DNA of 64,000 nt from contig OY848925.1 in the NCBI GenBank assembly GCA_963693285.1, forward strand, positions 1,714,932-1,778,931, given 5' to 3'. Below, piece after piece: positions 48,701 through 60,321 of the stretch; within the stretch, counting starts at the first letter, position 1, and each line of letters starts with the position of its first letter. Under the pieces are notes generated by a model. It saw nothing but the letters and a program-made list of their open reading frames with translations. It searched no databases and was not told the DNA's origin. A program made the translations under genes and the position numbers. This DNA comes from Xestospongia muta (taxonomy: Eukaryota; Porifera; Demospongiae; Haplosclerida; Petrosiidae).

Positions 48701-49661
48701 GCTATTGTGTTTCACTTCATCCATTACTAAATTACATTGCAAAGATTCTTTGCAATGTAGGTAATGTCACTATAATCGCAGACATCAAATATTATAGTAT
48801 GCTAATAGCATATGGAATTATATATCTTGTCTATATATAAACAAGATATGTATGATTTGATCTTGTACAGCTGAGTATCGGTACAATACATTGAAATATT
48901 TTAATTACTTCTAGAAGTTTGTTTTCCTCTTCTGTAATAATAGATATCCGTGACCATCCATAAAACTTGATAACAGTAACCAACGTTTGAATAACAGGTT
49001 CATCAGAAGGATATAGTTGGTAGTAGTTCATTGATTGTTTAACAGTATTTGGTGTGTATGATATCTAGTGTGACAGACCAATGTATCATTAACAATGAAC
49101 AGACACTTATATCAACATAATGAAACTATAATTGTCCATGAAAGCAATAATATGATAAAGATACTAATGACCAAACTGATGTATGAACACAATAGGAGAA
49201 TAATAACTACATTGTACATTTATAATTAATCTTACCAGTGGTATATTCTGATATTCAGCTATATCAATCAGAGTATTAGTAGGTAGAGAACAACCTCCAC
49301 TAATGATAGCTATCAGAGGTTGTGATGGTATGGGATTTGTGATGTACTTGAGTATCCCTTTAATACCAGAGGATTTATTGTACTGCAGATTTGAATTGAA
49401 GACGAAAGTATTTGATTCATAAGAATGCTATTTTAATACTAGTACCTTAAAATCAATAATTTCTAACTTATAACCTGGTACAATGTCTTCATACTCAACA
49501 TCTTCAATTGATTCTTCACCACCATATACTGCTTCAGTAGAATTATACTGAGATAAATCAGAGTACACAAATAGAACTCCAAGACTATGAGGAGATCCTT
49601 TGACAACTGGTATACATATCCATATGAGAGTAGCTAAACAGAGAGCACTAGAAAAATACAT
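45775..49661 (-). CDS. receptor I: GABA-B-like class C GPCR, head-to-head with UGT2
   Basis: Exons 1-15: 49446-49661, 49236-49382, 48909-49064, 48097-48201, 47980-48045, 47690-47845, 47429-47638, 47313-47382, 47152-47238, 46960-47104, 46784-46907, 46550-46657, 46338-46481, 45920-46243, 45775-45873. The frame is open throughout (718 residues). The pocket segment is SGGCSLP and exon 3 reads ITEEENKLLE. The Cys pair is kept (TCP and NKCYSK). The exon 10 donor is GTCTGTTC and the exon 12 donor GTGTACAT, still GT. Exons 10-14 are closest to gene E. The start codon lies about 206 bp from that of UGT2 on the other strand, so the two probably share a promoter region. Confidence 0.9.
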
Positions 49662-49867
49662 TTTATATTTCAGAAGAAATGAATCCAATATAAATGTTAA
49701 ATTTCCTAATAAATAGTATTATTTTACATAGGAGTGGTTTACTTAGAGTTAATAAGTATTTATTAATTATTCAGGAAACTAGTTTCTGTCGTTAATTACT
49801 ACAGCACTAAGAGGAACACCCACACACAATAAATACTTGTGTGGGTGTTATTAACTTCCTGTTTAAA
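49662..49867. promoter_or_regulatory. divergent promoter region between receptor I and UGT2
   Basis: Only 206 bp separate the two start codons, and both 5' UTRs must fit in it. The receptor-proximal half (AAATTTCCTAATAAATAGTA and TTTACATAGGAGTGG) is conserved upstream of gene G. The UGT-proximal half holds a perfect 12-bp inverted repeat. No TATA or initiator element can be named with confidence. Shared regulation of receptor and enzyme is inferred. Confidence 0.6.
49815..49849. promoter_or_regulatory. 12-bp perfect inverted repeat upstream of UGT2
   Basis: AACACCCACACA (49815-49826) and its exact inverse TGTGTGGGTGTT (49838-49849) flank an 11-bp AT-rich loop, 18 bp before the UGT2 ATG. The right arm is also present before UGT1 (4-15), where the window begins. 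It could be a hairpin in the 5' UTR or a binding site for a dimeric regulator. Confidence 0.6.
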
Positions 49868-51466
49868 ATGTGTGTCTTTCCTCTTGTTTTGTTTGCTTAT
49901 TATCTTGTTAGTTTATCCTCAAGTGATAACTCTCTTCCATCCACAAAACGTCCATCATTTAACAAAGACAAGCACAATGATACCAAACTGTCTATTTTGT
50001 TTCTACACTCAACCTATCCAGCCCATTTTTTTCCTCTAGTAGCACTGGGAGCTGAGCTAGTAAGCAGAGGTCATCGAGTGACAACAATGGGACCAACCAC
50101 TGAAGGATATGAACATCTTCCCACATTAGCTAAGTCAAATGGTATGGAATACATAACAGCTGATTTCATTCCTCGCTGGGTGTACGAAATGTCAACTGAG
50201 ACTAGTAAACATGAAGGGAATGCCAATTTTCTCATATTTATGTACAACATAACTCAGATGTTATCCAATTTTAGTAAAGATGATGTCTACTTATTCAACA
50301 TGAAGAAGTTTATTGATAAGATGAACAGCAGTGACTATGATTATATCATATCTGATGTTGCTGTTACACCTATTTTGTATTATGTACAAAGAACTTGGAA
50401 TACCAATAACATTATGGTCGTTATAACACCAACACCTTTTCAACCACAATATGTAGTACCATGGCCTTTTCCTAGAGCTCTTAGCCCTTTCACTGATAAC
50501 ATGTCATTTTTTGATCGCTTGCTTAATACTGTCATTTTTAATCCTATTGAGAGAGCTACTTTTTTACTAGTGGGTTATTTGACATCCTTTATAGATGAAC
50601 ATCAACACTTTTTTGATTACAGTGTATCAATATTAATACAGCCTGTCCTGATAACTACAGTGTTTGGATTTGATTGGCCAAAAACTTTACTTCCTCTACA
50701 GCATTATATTGGACCTATGTTACTTCAACCATCACCTCCTTTAGACTCTAGTCTTGTTCAATGGTTATCAAACCACACCCCAGATTCTAAGATCATTTAT
50801 ATTAGTATGGGTACGACAGGTGAGGTTACTAATACTATGGCAAAAGCCTTCATAGAACTTTCAAAGGAGTATTTCTTAGTATGGTCATTACGTGAATCTA
50901 ACCACAATATACTCAATGGTCTAACAATCAACAAAGATCGAGTCTACCTTTCGTCCTGGATATCACAGGTTACAATGCTACAACACCCTTCCATAGCTCT
51001 AGCAATAATGCACTGTGGTATAACTAGTGTCCAAGAAGCATTGTACTATTCGTTACCTGTCATATGCTTTCCTAGTGCATATGACCAGTTTGATACTGCA
51101 CTTAGACTGGAGTCACAAGGTTTGGGAATACAGCTCATACCAAATAAGGTAACAGTGGAAATCATTGTTAATGCAGCCCACAAAGTTAGTACAGGTCATT
51201 ATAAAGAGCAAGTAAGGAAAGTTAGTCGTTTATTAAGAGCTGGTGGAGGAGCTACGATAGGTGCTGATCTAGTAGAACTCTATGCTGATGTAGGTTATGA
51301 TCATGGTATTCCATCATTTATACATTACAAATGGAACTGGATACAGTACTATAATATTGATGTTTGGATTGTGATAATAAGTCTGGTCTTTGTCACGTGT
51401 CTTGTTTGTAAAAAAATATGTGGTTTTTGTTTTAAATGTTGTCATCAAAGAAGGAAACAAGACTAA
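49868..51466 (+). CDS. UDP-glycosyltransferase UGT2, intronless
   Basis: Single-exon gene for a 532-residue GT1-family UDP-glycosyltransferase. An in-frame TAA at 49808-49810 lies upstream and the first ATG after it is at 49868, which fixes the start. It has the same architecture as UGT1: signal peptide (MCVFPLVLFAYYLVSL), AHFFPL catalytic-base region, ISDV segment, donor-binding signature with HCG, AYDQ, one C-terminal membrane helix and a basic tail. It differs from UGT1 at about 15 residues plus one inserted residue (DEHQHFF against DEQSFF). Its tail ends RRKQD rather than KRKQD, weakening the dilysine ER-retrieval match. It sits head-to-head with receptor I. Intact catalytic and donor motifs suggest an active enzyme. 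The acceptor is unknown. Confidence 0.93.
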   Translation: MCVFPLVLFAYYLVSLSSSDNSLPSTKRPSFNKDKHNDTKLSILFLHSTYPAHFFPLVALGAELVSRGHRVTTMGPTTEGYEHLPTLAKSNGMEYITADFIPRWVYEMSTETSKHEGNANFLIFMYNITQMLSNFSKDDVYLFNMKKFIDKMNSSDYDYIISDVAVTPILYYVQRTWNTNNIMVVITPTPFQPQYVVPWPFPRALSPFTDNMSFFDRLLNTVIFNPIERATFLLVGYLTSFIDEHQHFFDYSVSILIQPVLITTVFGFDWPKTLLPLQHYIGPMLLQPSPPLDSSLVQWLSNHTPDSKIIYISMGTTGEVTNTMAKAFIELSKEYFLVWSLRESNHNILNGLTINKDRVYLSSWISQVTMLQHPSIALAIMHCGITSVQEALYYSLPVICFPSAYDQFDTALRLESQGLGIQLIPNKVTVEIIVNAAHKVSTGHYKEQVRKVSRLLRAGGGATIGADLVELYADVGYDHGIPSFIHYKWNWIQYYNIDVWIVIISLVFVTCLVCKKICGFCFKCCHQRRKQD

Positions 51467-51946
51467 TGATGTAATTTTTAATATATTAAGTGAAATTTTT
51501 TTCTTTTTGTTTATGAGTGCAATATTTTTATTATTAACAACAACACTAGTTTGTCTTCAACTGAACTGTTTGGTTCTCCTTTAATTATACCAATTACTAC
51601 ACTCATTCAAAGGAGAAATACAAAATCCTTCAGAAATAGTTATCATGTAATCAAAGATGTGGTGGAGAGAAAAAATTCAATGTTTAGTCAAGTTTTGACT
51701 ATGATACTTCCAGGCATATCCTATACTTATGAATCAGTATTGTTTAGGTATTGCTGTGTCATGAAACATTATATAGTATTGAGAGGTTTTGATCAACTAT
51801 TAATGACATTTTTAGTGTTTCTCTAGGCTACTGTCCCTACATTGCAATCAGTACCATATAACTAATAGAACTAAACGATATGGATAATTTGATCTTGTAC
51901 AGTTGAGTATGGTACAATACTGAATACATTGAAATGTTTCAATAAC
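51467..51946 (+). other. UGT2 3' flank joined to receptor intron 3 DNA
   Basis: The UGT 3' flank runs to about 51627 and then switches to receptor intron 3 sequence. That part carries an open copy of the antisense frame (about 51629-51826, FRNSYHVIKDVVERK...). The splice-like CCTTCAG before it is kept. The switch point marks a rearrangement that placed remnant L1 behind UGT2. Confidence 0.55.
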
Positions 51947-52652
51947 TTCTAGAAATTTATTTTCCACTTCCGTAATAATAGATATTCGTGACCATCCATA
52001 GAACTTGATAACAGTAACCAAGGTCTGAATAACAGGTTTATCAGAAGGATATAGTTGATAGTAGTTCATTGATTGTTTAACAGTGTCTGGTATGTATGAT
52101 ATCTAGTGTGACAAACCAATGTATCATTAACAATGAATAGACACTTATATCAACATAATGAAACTATAATTGTCCATGAAAGCAATAATATGACAAAACT
52201 GATGTATGAACACATTTGAGAATAATAACTGCTTCATTACACATTTATAATTAATCTTACTAGTGATATAAGTAGAGAACAGCCTCCACTAATGATAGCT
52301 ATCAGAGGTTGTGATGGTATGGGATTTGTGATGTACTCGAGTATCCCTTTAATACCAAAGGATTTATTGTTCTGCAGATCTGAATTGAAGATAAAAGTAT
52401 TTGATTTATAAGAATGCTATTCTTATACTAGTACCTTTAAATTAATAATTTCTAACTTATATCCTGGTACAATGTCTTCATACTCAACATCTTCAATTCC
52501 TTTTTCAACACCATCTACTGCTTCAGTAAAATTATACTGAGATAACTCAGAGTACACAAATAGAACTCCAAGACTATGAGGAGATCCTTTGACAACTGGT
52601 ATACATATCCATATGAGAGTAGTTAAACAGAGAGCACTAGAAATACGTTTTG
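51947..52652 (-). pseudogene. receptor remnant L1 (exons 3, 2, 1)
   Basis: Exon 3 (51947-52102) is open (ISYIPDTV, FYGWSRISI). Exon 2 (52261-52371) has the same 36-bp in-frame deletion as F1, after SGGCSL. Exon 1 (from 52435) is nearly full length, but its start codon is ACG instead of ATG, followed by a 2-bp deletion that brings TAG into frame. There are no exons 4-15, because UGT2 lies where they should be. Confidence 0.85.
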
Positions 52653-53154
52653 CCTAACCTAAGACTAACAAGTGACATTTATTAATTATAAGTGTGACTA
52701 CATAAATACTATTGAAGATATACCACTGAACATTGTAAGTATATACAGTCTAATGTAGATCTTATAATCAGTGTTAGCTTTTTAATAATAATCATTTGAT
52801 TTTGAAACTATACCTACCTTGTGTTAATTGATCAATCATATTGTACAGTATATACTCAGCTAACTAAGTATAACATTTCCATATTCCAATATTCTAGGAA
52901 AGATAAAAAATGTAACCATGGTTGACCAGACTTGGTCCTCATCCAACCAAGTACAACATTTATACATACTTCAATATTCTAGGAAAGATACATGGCACAT
53001 TGCTATGTTAAGTAACACATTACACATAGTTGGTAATCCCTTATATAATGTACATACATTAAACAAACATGATGTCAAAATAGTACCACTTCAATTACTA
53101 CAAAACACTAATATTAGCAGCTACAAAACTCCTGACTGATCAAAAAACAAAAAC
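52653..53154. other. spacer with empty FB2 site, 83-bp unit and block R
   Basis: Contains ACATTTATTAATTATAAGTG near 52674, the cleanest empty version of the FB2 insertion site. A single 83-bp unit near 52895-52980 and block R to 53150 follow. No gene seen. Confidence 0.55.
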
Positions 53155-53492
53155 CAGTGGTATATTCTGATATTCAGCTATATCTATCAGAGGATCAGTA
53201 GATAGAGAGCAACCTCCACTAATGATAGCTATCAGAGGTTGTAATAGTATGGGATTTGTGATGTACTTGAGTATCCCTTTAATACCAGAGAATTTTTTGT
53301 ACTGCAGATTTAAATTGAAGATTGAAGTATTTGATTCATAAGAGTGATATTTTATACTAGTATCTTTAAATCAATAATTTTAAATTTATATCCTGGTACA
53401 ATGTCTTCATACTCAACATCTTCGATTGATTTTTCAACACTATTCACTGCTTCAGTAGAATTATACTGAGATACGTCAGAGTACACAAATAG
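53155..53492 (-). pseudogene. receptor remnant L2 (exons 2 and 1)
   Basis: Exon 2 equivalent 53155-53301 with an intact CTGCAG acceptor but a donor replaced at a breakpoint. The exon 1 equivalent from about 53364 has lost its donor (AAGATAC instead of AAGGTAC) and breaks off at about 53490 before the signal peptide. Third copy of the P0/F2 type. Confidence 0.8.
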
Positions 53493-53762
53493 AGCCCTAT
53501 GGTCCTGTTGAAATAATAATAATAATAATTATAATAATATTTAAAAATGTGTGATAATGTTTGGGACATACATAAAGATAGTCACACGGCTCAAAATTAA
53601 AGTTTGATATGTATGTTACTAGTTCAGTGACATACTGCACATACTTTAGTCCATTAGTAGAACTGATGTAACTATGTTTGAAACTATATGTGCTCCTTTG
53701 TTACATTCTTCTTCTTCAAACACACTCTTAACATCAGGATCTTTGTATGAGGAGCACATAAT
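53493..53762 (-). pseudogene. decayed receptor exon 15 relic
   Basis: Counterpart of 33891-34150. AATAAT repeat, 3'-UTR motif near 53597, then TTCAAACACACTCTTAAC and ATCTTTGTATGAGGAGCACA. Confidence 0.65.
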
Positions 53763-53960
53763 ATATATGGGTACAACTAGTAAAGTTACTGACAATATAA
53801 GTCTGGCCTTTGTCACCTGTCGCCTTATGCATACAGTATTTTATTATCAACATTATCAACAACAACACTAGTTTGTCTTTACCTGAACGTTTTGGTTCTC
53901 CATTAATTTTACCAATTAATGCACTTACTCAATTAAGAAAGAAGTTAGGGATATATAAAA
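53763..53960 (+). pseudogene. UGT relic (Met-Gly-Thr-Thr region fused to tail and 3' flank)
   Basis: Counterpart of 2590-2775 and 34151-34345, with an MGTTSKVTDN-like stretch joined to ISLAFVTC and the UGT 3' flank. Confidence 0.75.
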
Positions 53961-54874
53961 TCCTACCTAATTATAATTTTTTGACACATGGGTATTCCAA
54001 CTTAAACATGGATGCTTCTTGAAGGCCATATATAGTACATCATGATCAGTAGAATTAAACACAAATAGAAAAACCTTATGATTATGAAATATTCTTTGAC
54101 AATTGCTGAGAATAAGGTAATTATAAAACACTACTTCTATGGTACTAGTTATGACATAAATAAATATTAGTTATAAATATTAGTTAAATAATAGTTATGT
54201 ATAGTTTAGAGTTGTACATTTAAAACAGCAATTTACTTTCTTGTACAATAAATTGTAAACTATTGACAATATATAAATAAAATGTAATAATATATTATGT
54301 TTCAAACTAATTGATACTTTTATATGAGGGTGCTCATCCTTTTTTTTATTAATAATTATCAATAATTATTGACTACTACTATTTAGGTATTTGTAAGGAT
54401 GAATGAAGCATGTTTCATTTGACTTAAAATTATATTTTAAGTGCTCTAAGAACAAATGATTATGTATATTAAAAATATATGTAATGTTTTAAAATCAAAG
54501 AAATGTATAACAAAAGACCAGACTAGCTATAATATTTAGAAATGTAGGACATTGTTAGTGACATATGTAAAACTACTCTGCTCAAAGTTAAAGTTTGATA
54601 TGTATGTTTAATATTATTGTGGTAAAATATTACATAATTTTCACAAAACTTTAACCATGAAGTATATTGATTGTTATTATTTGTGTCTTAACTTAATAAA
54701 ATACTTTAACATCTTAACAAACTGATTATATTAAAATTCATACATACATGTATTATTTTAGATATCAAATGTACAACAAAAGACTAAACTACCTATAATA
54801 ATTTATTTGGACATATGTAAAACAAATTGTTCAATGTTAAAGTTTTATATGATATGCATATTACTAGTTCTGCT
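53961..54874. other. spacer with breakpoint, downstream of receptor J
   Basis: To about 54607 it matches the 3' flank of A and G. From there it switches to the 3' flank of gene H (AATATTATTGTGGTAAAATA, matched at 39789). This is a recombination breakpoint. No gene seen. Confidence 0.65.
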
Positions 54875-57800
54875 TTAGTCCATTAAATTATATTGTGATG
54901 TACACATGTTTGATGCTCCTTTGTTGTATTCTTCTTCTTCAAACACCTTCTTACCATTAGGGTCTTTGTATAAAGACCACATCTAATCAATATAAAATGT
55001 AATCATTGAAAGTAAAAGAATTTGCCAAACCTTTGGAACAAATGTCAAAAATATAACACCAGTTGCTCCCAATAATAATAAAATAGCAATAAAACCATCT
55101 CTTATATTACTGTAGTCTCCAAGAAAATATATAAACATCAAAAGAGCAATAGTTGTTATAGTCACAATGAAGACAATATCAATCACATCTTTAGAATCAT
55201 TGACTGCCTTTATTGTAACATTACGAATTTTGAGAGCCAATATTACAGCTATAACTTCAAGAATTCCAATGTAAATACAAAGAATGACAGTCCAAATATA
55301 AGAAATTGTTACATAGCACCTTATGCTATAATATTCAACAAGAATTCCCTTCTCCTGAAATAATTAAGACAATAGTCTTATATTGTCTGTTATAGATTAA
55401 AGCTAGTACAATATCATATATAGCATACAATACAGTGTATCTTTCTCTTACATTTTTCTCTGGATGATATTCCTTGTCTTTTTGATAATATGGACTACGT
55501 CTTGTTTGTGGAATAGCTGTCCCAATTGTTAGTAATAGTATCATAATAGACACAATAATAAGAACTATTATTAATAGATGTTTATCTGTCAGTATCTAAA
55601 ACAACAGTAATAGTCGTTGATATTATTAAATGTATAAAATTATACAATATATATGTATACCTTTTTTTTAGAAGTTGGATTGTGAAATATGTGATAAATT
55701 CTAATTAATTTTGCCAAAATTGGTCCAAAGAGTAAAGTTACTCCAAGACATTCTGTCCAAAGAAGTGTCTATGTAAAAAATTTGAATGCAATTTTGAATA
55801 GTTTTTAAAAATTGAGGCATCATTTTATGAAGTAACTATAAGCAAGACAATGCTGGCATTCCACATATTACAGAAGACACATTCATAAAGTAATTATACT
55901 TACAGGACATGCAACTTCCAAAAAAGCTAAGGTTTTCCCATTTTTCCCAAGACGGAGAAAAATTGAACCATAGAATATGATTAATCCCAGAATAATAAAA
56001 TAGTTGAGATTAGGACTAGTAAGACGAATGATTCTATCATGTAAATATAATTATAACATTACATCATGTGATAAATTGAACATACTTTCTTTTCCTGAAA
56101 ACAATGTTAAAAATTAGACAAATAATTGAGAATACAATACCAAGTGATGACCATAAGTACACAATAACTAATAGTACAGTTGAATAGGTTACAAGGACTT
56201 TAATAGGAGAGCCATCAGGTGGTAGACCAACTAATATAGTTAAATTACCACAACAAAATCAATTGTTATTAGTTATTATACCTGGCCAAACTGTAGAATT
56301 ATCTTCATTAGGTAAATATATTATGTTACCACTGGTTATGTTGATAGTAGCATATTTCATTAATGACTCTATATGAGTATATTAGGGGATTAAAAACAAT
56401 GCACTTATAATGATTATATTTATTTACAATATAACAACTTACTGTTCCTGTATTGTAGTAAATATAGTCTTCCTAAAGTCCTGATTCCTTTTTTAGTAAA
56501 TGCTACATTGCCCTATATGTGGTATTGATATAGCTCAAGATAGAAATAAAGAAACTTATTAAACTCACTGATTTTCCTGTGAAATCAATGTTCAATAAGT
56601 TATATCTTAGTAGACAGTCAGTACCAGAAGTCCTGTTATATAATGGAGTGAATGGTCCTATACAGTTAGTCTCATTAATTGTATTGTCATTAATCATATT
56701 TAGAGTTGAATTCAAAGCTAGTCCAAGACTCCAAACAGCATCATAACCATAAGAAGAAATACTGGATCTCTCATCTTCCTATAGGCATATAGTACTTTAT
56801 ATTACAGTCACTTACAATATTCACTTACTTCAGTATATTGTTGTACAACTATCCCTCCCTCTACTACTTTAGTAAGTTGTTGTGTAGTACAGTGTACACT
56901 AGGATCAGATAAGAGCCAGTCTTCATTATACCATCCATGTAGTAACCAACCATAATCAGGATAATAGATCCCTCTATTGTATGCCTATAGATGAGATATG
57001 GATAAAAGATTAATTTTATAAGAAGCTTAACATTTCTATAAAACAATCATCAAGGTCATCTCCATGGTCAAAACATGTGGTATGAATTTATTGCATGCAC
57101 TCATTTCTATTATTGTTTTACCTCACATAAAATTTTTCTTGATGTTTCAATGAATGTATTAAGAAACATTATTCTAGCATCACTGACCTACATAAATTAA
57201 GTTGTAAAACATTAACAGTTGAACAGCACAAACTTACAAACAGATCTTTAATTTTTGAAACATTGTCATATGACCAAACGTGAACCATATTAAGCACACT
57301 GATGTTGTGAACTGCCAGACTTTGTTTTAGTTGATGTTCTAGCTGTATTAATATATTATAGAATATGCTATATAAAAATATTACTAAATCTTTCAAGGAT
57401 ACTAACAAAATCAGAGCACTACCATGTGGTTGTATAGATAATATCAATTGTGTTATGGCTAGTTCTTAAAAACTGACCAATATACTTCTTCTATATAGTG
57501 TTGTTTTAATATGATAAAATGTTTTAGTTTAGTACACATATGTTAAAAACGTTAGTTCTAGTTTTGTTTATTGTGTCTGAATATTTCTTTTTTTATAAAG
57601 TTATATTAACTAGAAGAGTTGAAACTGAAATTAGTGTTGTTTAGTCAGAGACTATAATATATAAACAGTGATAGAGTTGTTTTGTTGTTTGAACTGGCAA
57701 AGTATTTAATTCAAATATTGATTATAGAATGGAAAATAATAATAGCAATTAATAAAATTTAATTTAGTTTAGCCTTCATTAGCTAACAGTATATACATAT

Positions 57801-59701
57801 TAAAATCAAATCTTATGTATTTTAGCTCAAATGTTACTACAACACTCATGTTGCAGAGATTATAGCTACACACTACCAGTCATCAAGTAATATATATATA
57901 TATATATATATATAGTATAACTCTAATACAAACATATATACATATATATATATAGATATATATAATAAGTTCACTCTAAAAATTGGTTAGTTGATTTAAC
58001 TGATACAATTATGGTTATATAAGTTGCATGTGTTAAACTTTACATGCCACTAGTCATCAAGACATATATATATATATATGTAGTATAACTCTAATACAAA
58101 CATACATACATATATATATATAGATATATATAATAAGTTCACTCTAAAAATTGGTTAGTTGATTTAACTGATACAATTATGGTTATATAAGTTGCATGTG
58201 TTAAACTTTACATGCCACTAGTCATCAAGACATATATATATATATATATAGTATAACTATATTTCGTGGTAAAAATTAATTAGTTGATTTAACCAGAATA
58301 ATAACAGTTAAACAGGTTGAATGTTTCAAACTAATTTTAATCAAAAAAGCTAACATAAAACTGCTTTAATTACTAATATACTAATGCTTATTTAACTACA
58401 TACAAAAACAGGAAATCTCATAGCACAAAAAGGAAGGGATGATAATACACTATATTTGAAATGTATGCCTAAAATCAATTAGAATAGTTATAATATATTA
58501 GTGGGTTTTTATTTTACATGTGGTATTATATAGTGATGATACAACTGCCTAAATTGTTTTAATTTTTCAGAAATAGTTATCATGTAATCAAAGATGTGGT
58601 GGATAGAAGAAAATTGATGTTTAGTAAAGTTTTGACTATGATACTTCCAAGCATTCCCTGTACTTATGAATCAGTATTATTTAGGTATTGTTGTGTCATG
58701 AAACATTATGTAGTATTGAGGGGTTTTCATCAGCTATTGATGACATTTTAGTGTTTCTCTAGGCTATCATCCCTACATTGCCATCACTATTGTATAGAAC
58801 TAAACATCACACAACACTAATAGAACTAAACATCACACAACACTAATAGAACTAAACATCACACAACACTAATAGAACTAAACATTACATAAATATTTCA
58901 ATTACTTCTAGAAATTTTTTTTCCACTTCTGTAATAATAGATATTCGTGACCATCCATAGAACTTGATAACAGTAACCAATGTTTGAATAACATGTCCAT
59001 CAGAAGGATATAGTTGATAGTAGTTCATTGATTGTTTAATAGTGTCTGGTGTGTATGATATCTAGTGTGACAAACACATGTACTGTTAACAATGAAATAT
59101 ATTGGCAAAACTATAATACATGCTATAGATATGTATTGTGTCTCTATTACATATAACATATCCATATATTCTACTAGTCTTGATTCAATCATCATTTATG
59201 TATGTTGCTCTGTTTATTGGGATTATCAAAAGGACAATAATTGCTTATATACATGTAAATGTAAATAGATCTTACCAGTGGTATATTCTGATATTCAGCT
59301 ATATCTATAAGCGTATTAGTAGGTAAAGAATAGCCTCCACTAATGATAGCTATCAAAGGTTGTGATAGTATAGGATTTGTGATGTACTTGAATATCCCTT
59401 TAATACCAAAGGATTTTTTGTACTATAGATTTGAATTTAAGATGAAAGTATTTGATACATAAGAATGCTATTTTTATACTAGTACCTTTAAATCAATGAT
59501 TTCTAACTTATATCCTGGTACAATGTCTTCATACTTAACATCTTCAATTGCTTTTTCAACACCATCTACTGCTTCAGTAGAATTATACTGAGATAAGTCA
59601 GAGTACACAAATAGAACTCCAAGACTATGAGGAGATCCTTTGACAACTGGTATACATATCCATATGAGAGTAGATAAACAGAGAGCACTAGAAAAATACA
59701 T
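54875..59701 (-). CDS. receptor J: mosaic GABA-B-like class C GPCR
   Basis: Exons 1-15: 59486-59701, 59276-59422, 58906-59061, 57238-57342, 57122-57187, 56829-56984, 56569-56778, 56443-56512, 56282-56368, 56086-56230, 55904-56033, 55661-55768, 55452-55595, 55031-55354, 54875-54982. The frame is open throughout (723 residues). Exons 1-12 resemble A and B. The start of exon 14 (YSIRCYVTISYIW), the exon 14 donor region and exon 15 (tail ending NMCTSQYNLMD) resemble H. The middle of exon 14 is of the A type. The Cys pair is kept (ACP and IRCYV). In exon 6 the usual VERGIVV reads VEGGIVV. Intron 3 is about 1.56 kb with two tandem repeats. Confidence 0.9.
57915..58250. repeat. 168-bp tandem duplication in intron 3 of receptor J
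   Basis: Two direct copies of 168 bp, each starting GTATAACTCTAATACAAACA and holding an AT microsatellite and a CTCTAAAAATTGGTTAGTTG segment. A third partial copy begins at 58251 (GTATAACTATATTTCG). Gene A has the same segment with less duplication (6530 and 6713). Confidence 0.8.
58566..58751 (+). other. 62-codon open frame antisense in intron 3 of receptor J
   Basis: Same frame as in A and B, open from FRNSYHVIKDVVDRR to TAG, preceded by TTTTAATTTTTCAG. Confidence 0.35.
58796..58880. repeat. three tandem copies of a 26-bp unit
   Basis: Unit AGAACTAAACATCACACAAC plus ACTAAT, three copies in a row just before exon 3 of receptor J. The other genes have one or two diverged copies here. Confidence 0.85.
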
Positions 59702-60121
59702 TTTGTATTTTCACTAGAAAAAATGCGTGCAATATAATAATTGCAAAATTCTAATATAGGCGTTGTTCACTAGCAAGAGTTAATAAACAAGTTTAAGGAA
59801 GTCGAATCAAACTCTCAGGAAACAAATCTTAATTAAGTAACTGTTCCTGATTACTACATTCTGTGAATGACATATGAAGACTAAAAATGACATTTATTAA
59901 TTATACGTATGACTACATAAATACTATTGAAGATATAACCACTAAACATTGTAAGTATATACAGTCTAGTGTAGATCTTATTCAGTGTTAGCTTTTTAAT
60001 AATATTAATGTGATTTTGTAGCTATATCTACTTTGTGTTAATTGGTCAACCATATTATAGAGTAAAAAGAAACAGATATTTGATTGAATTGTTAGTTGAA
60101 TTTATTATAGCATAACAAATA
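59702..60121. other. upstream region of receptor J
   Basis: Duplicate of the regions upstream of A and B, with an empty FB2 site near 59890. A promoter is likely here, but no element is recognised. Confidence 0.5.
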
Positions 60122-60321
60122 TGACCTAATTTGCAAAAAGGGACCACTTCTGTTAAAACATTTGTGACCTGATTTCAAAAACAGTTTGTATACATATAGA
60201 ATAGTTATGTATATATAGCAACTGTATGTATACAAAACTGTTTTTGATATGGTTTAAAGAGTTTCACAACTCAGATCACAAATGTTTTGACAAAAGTGGT
60301 CATTTTTTGTAAATCAGGTCA
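60122..60321. mobile_element. foldback element FB1, copy 7
   Basis: Left arm TGACCTAATTTGCAAAAAGG, right arm ending TGTAAATCAGGTCA. Same relative position as copies 1 and 3. Confidence 0.75.
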
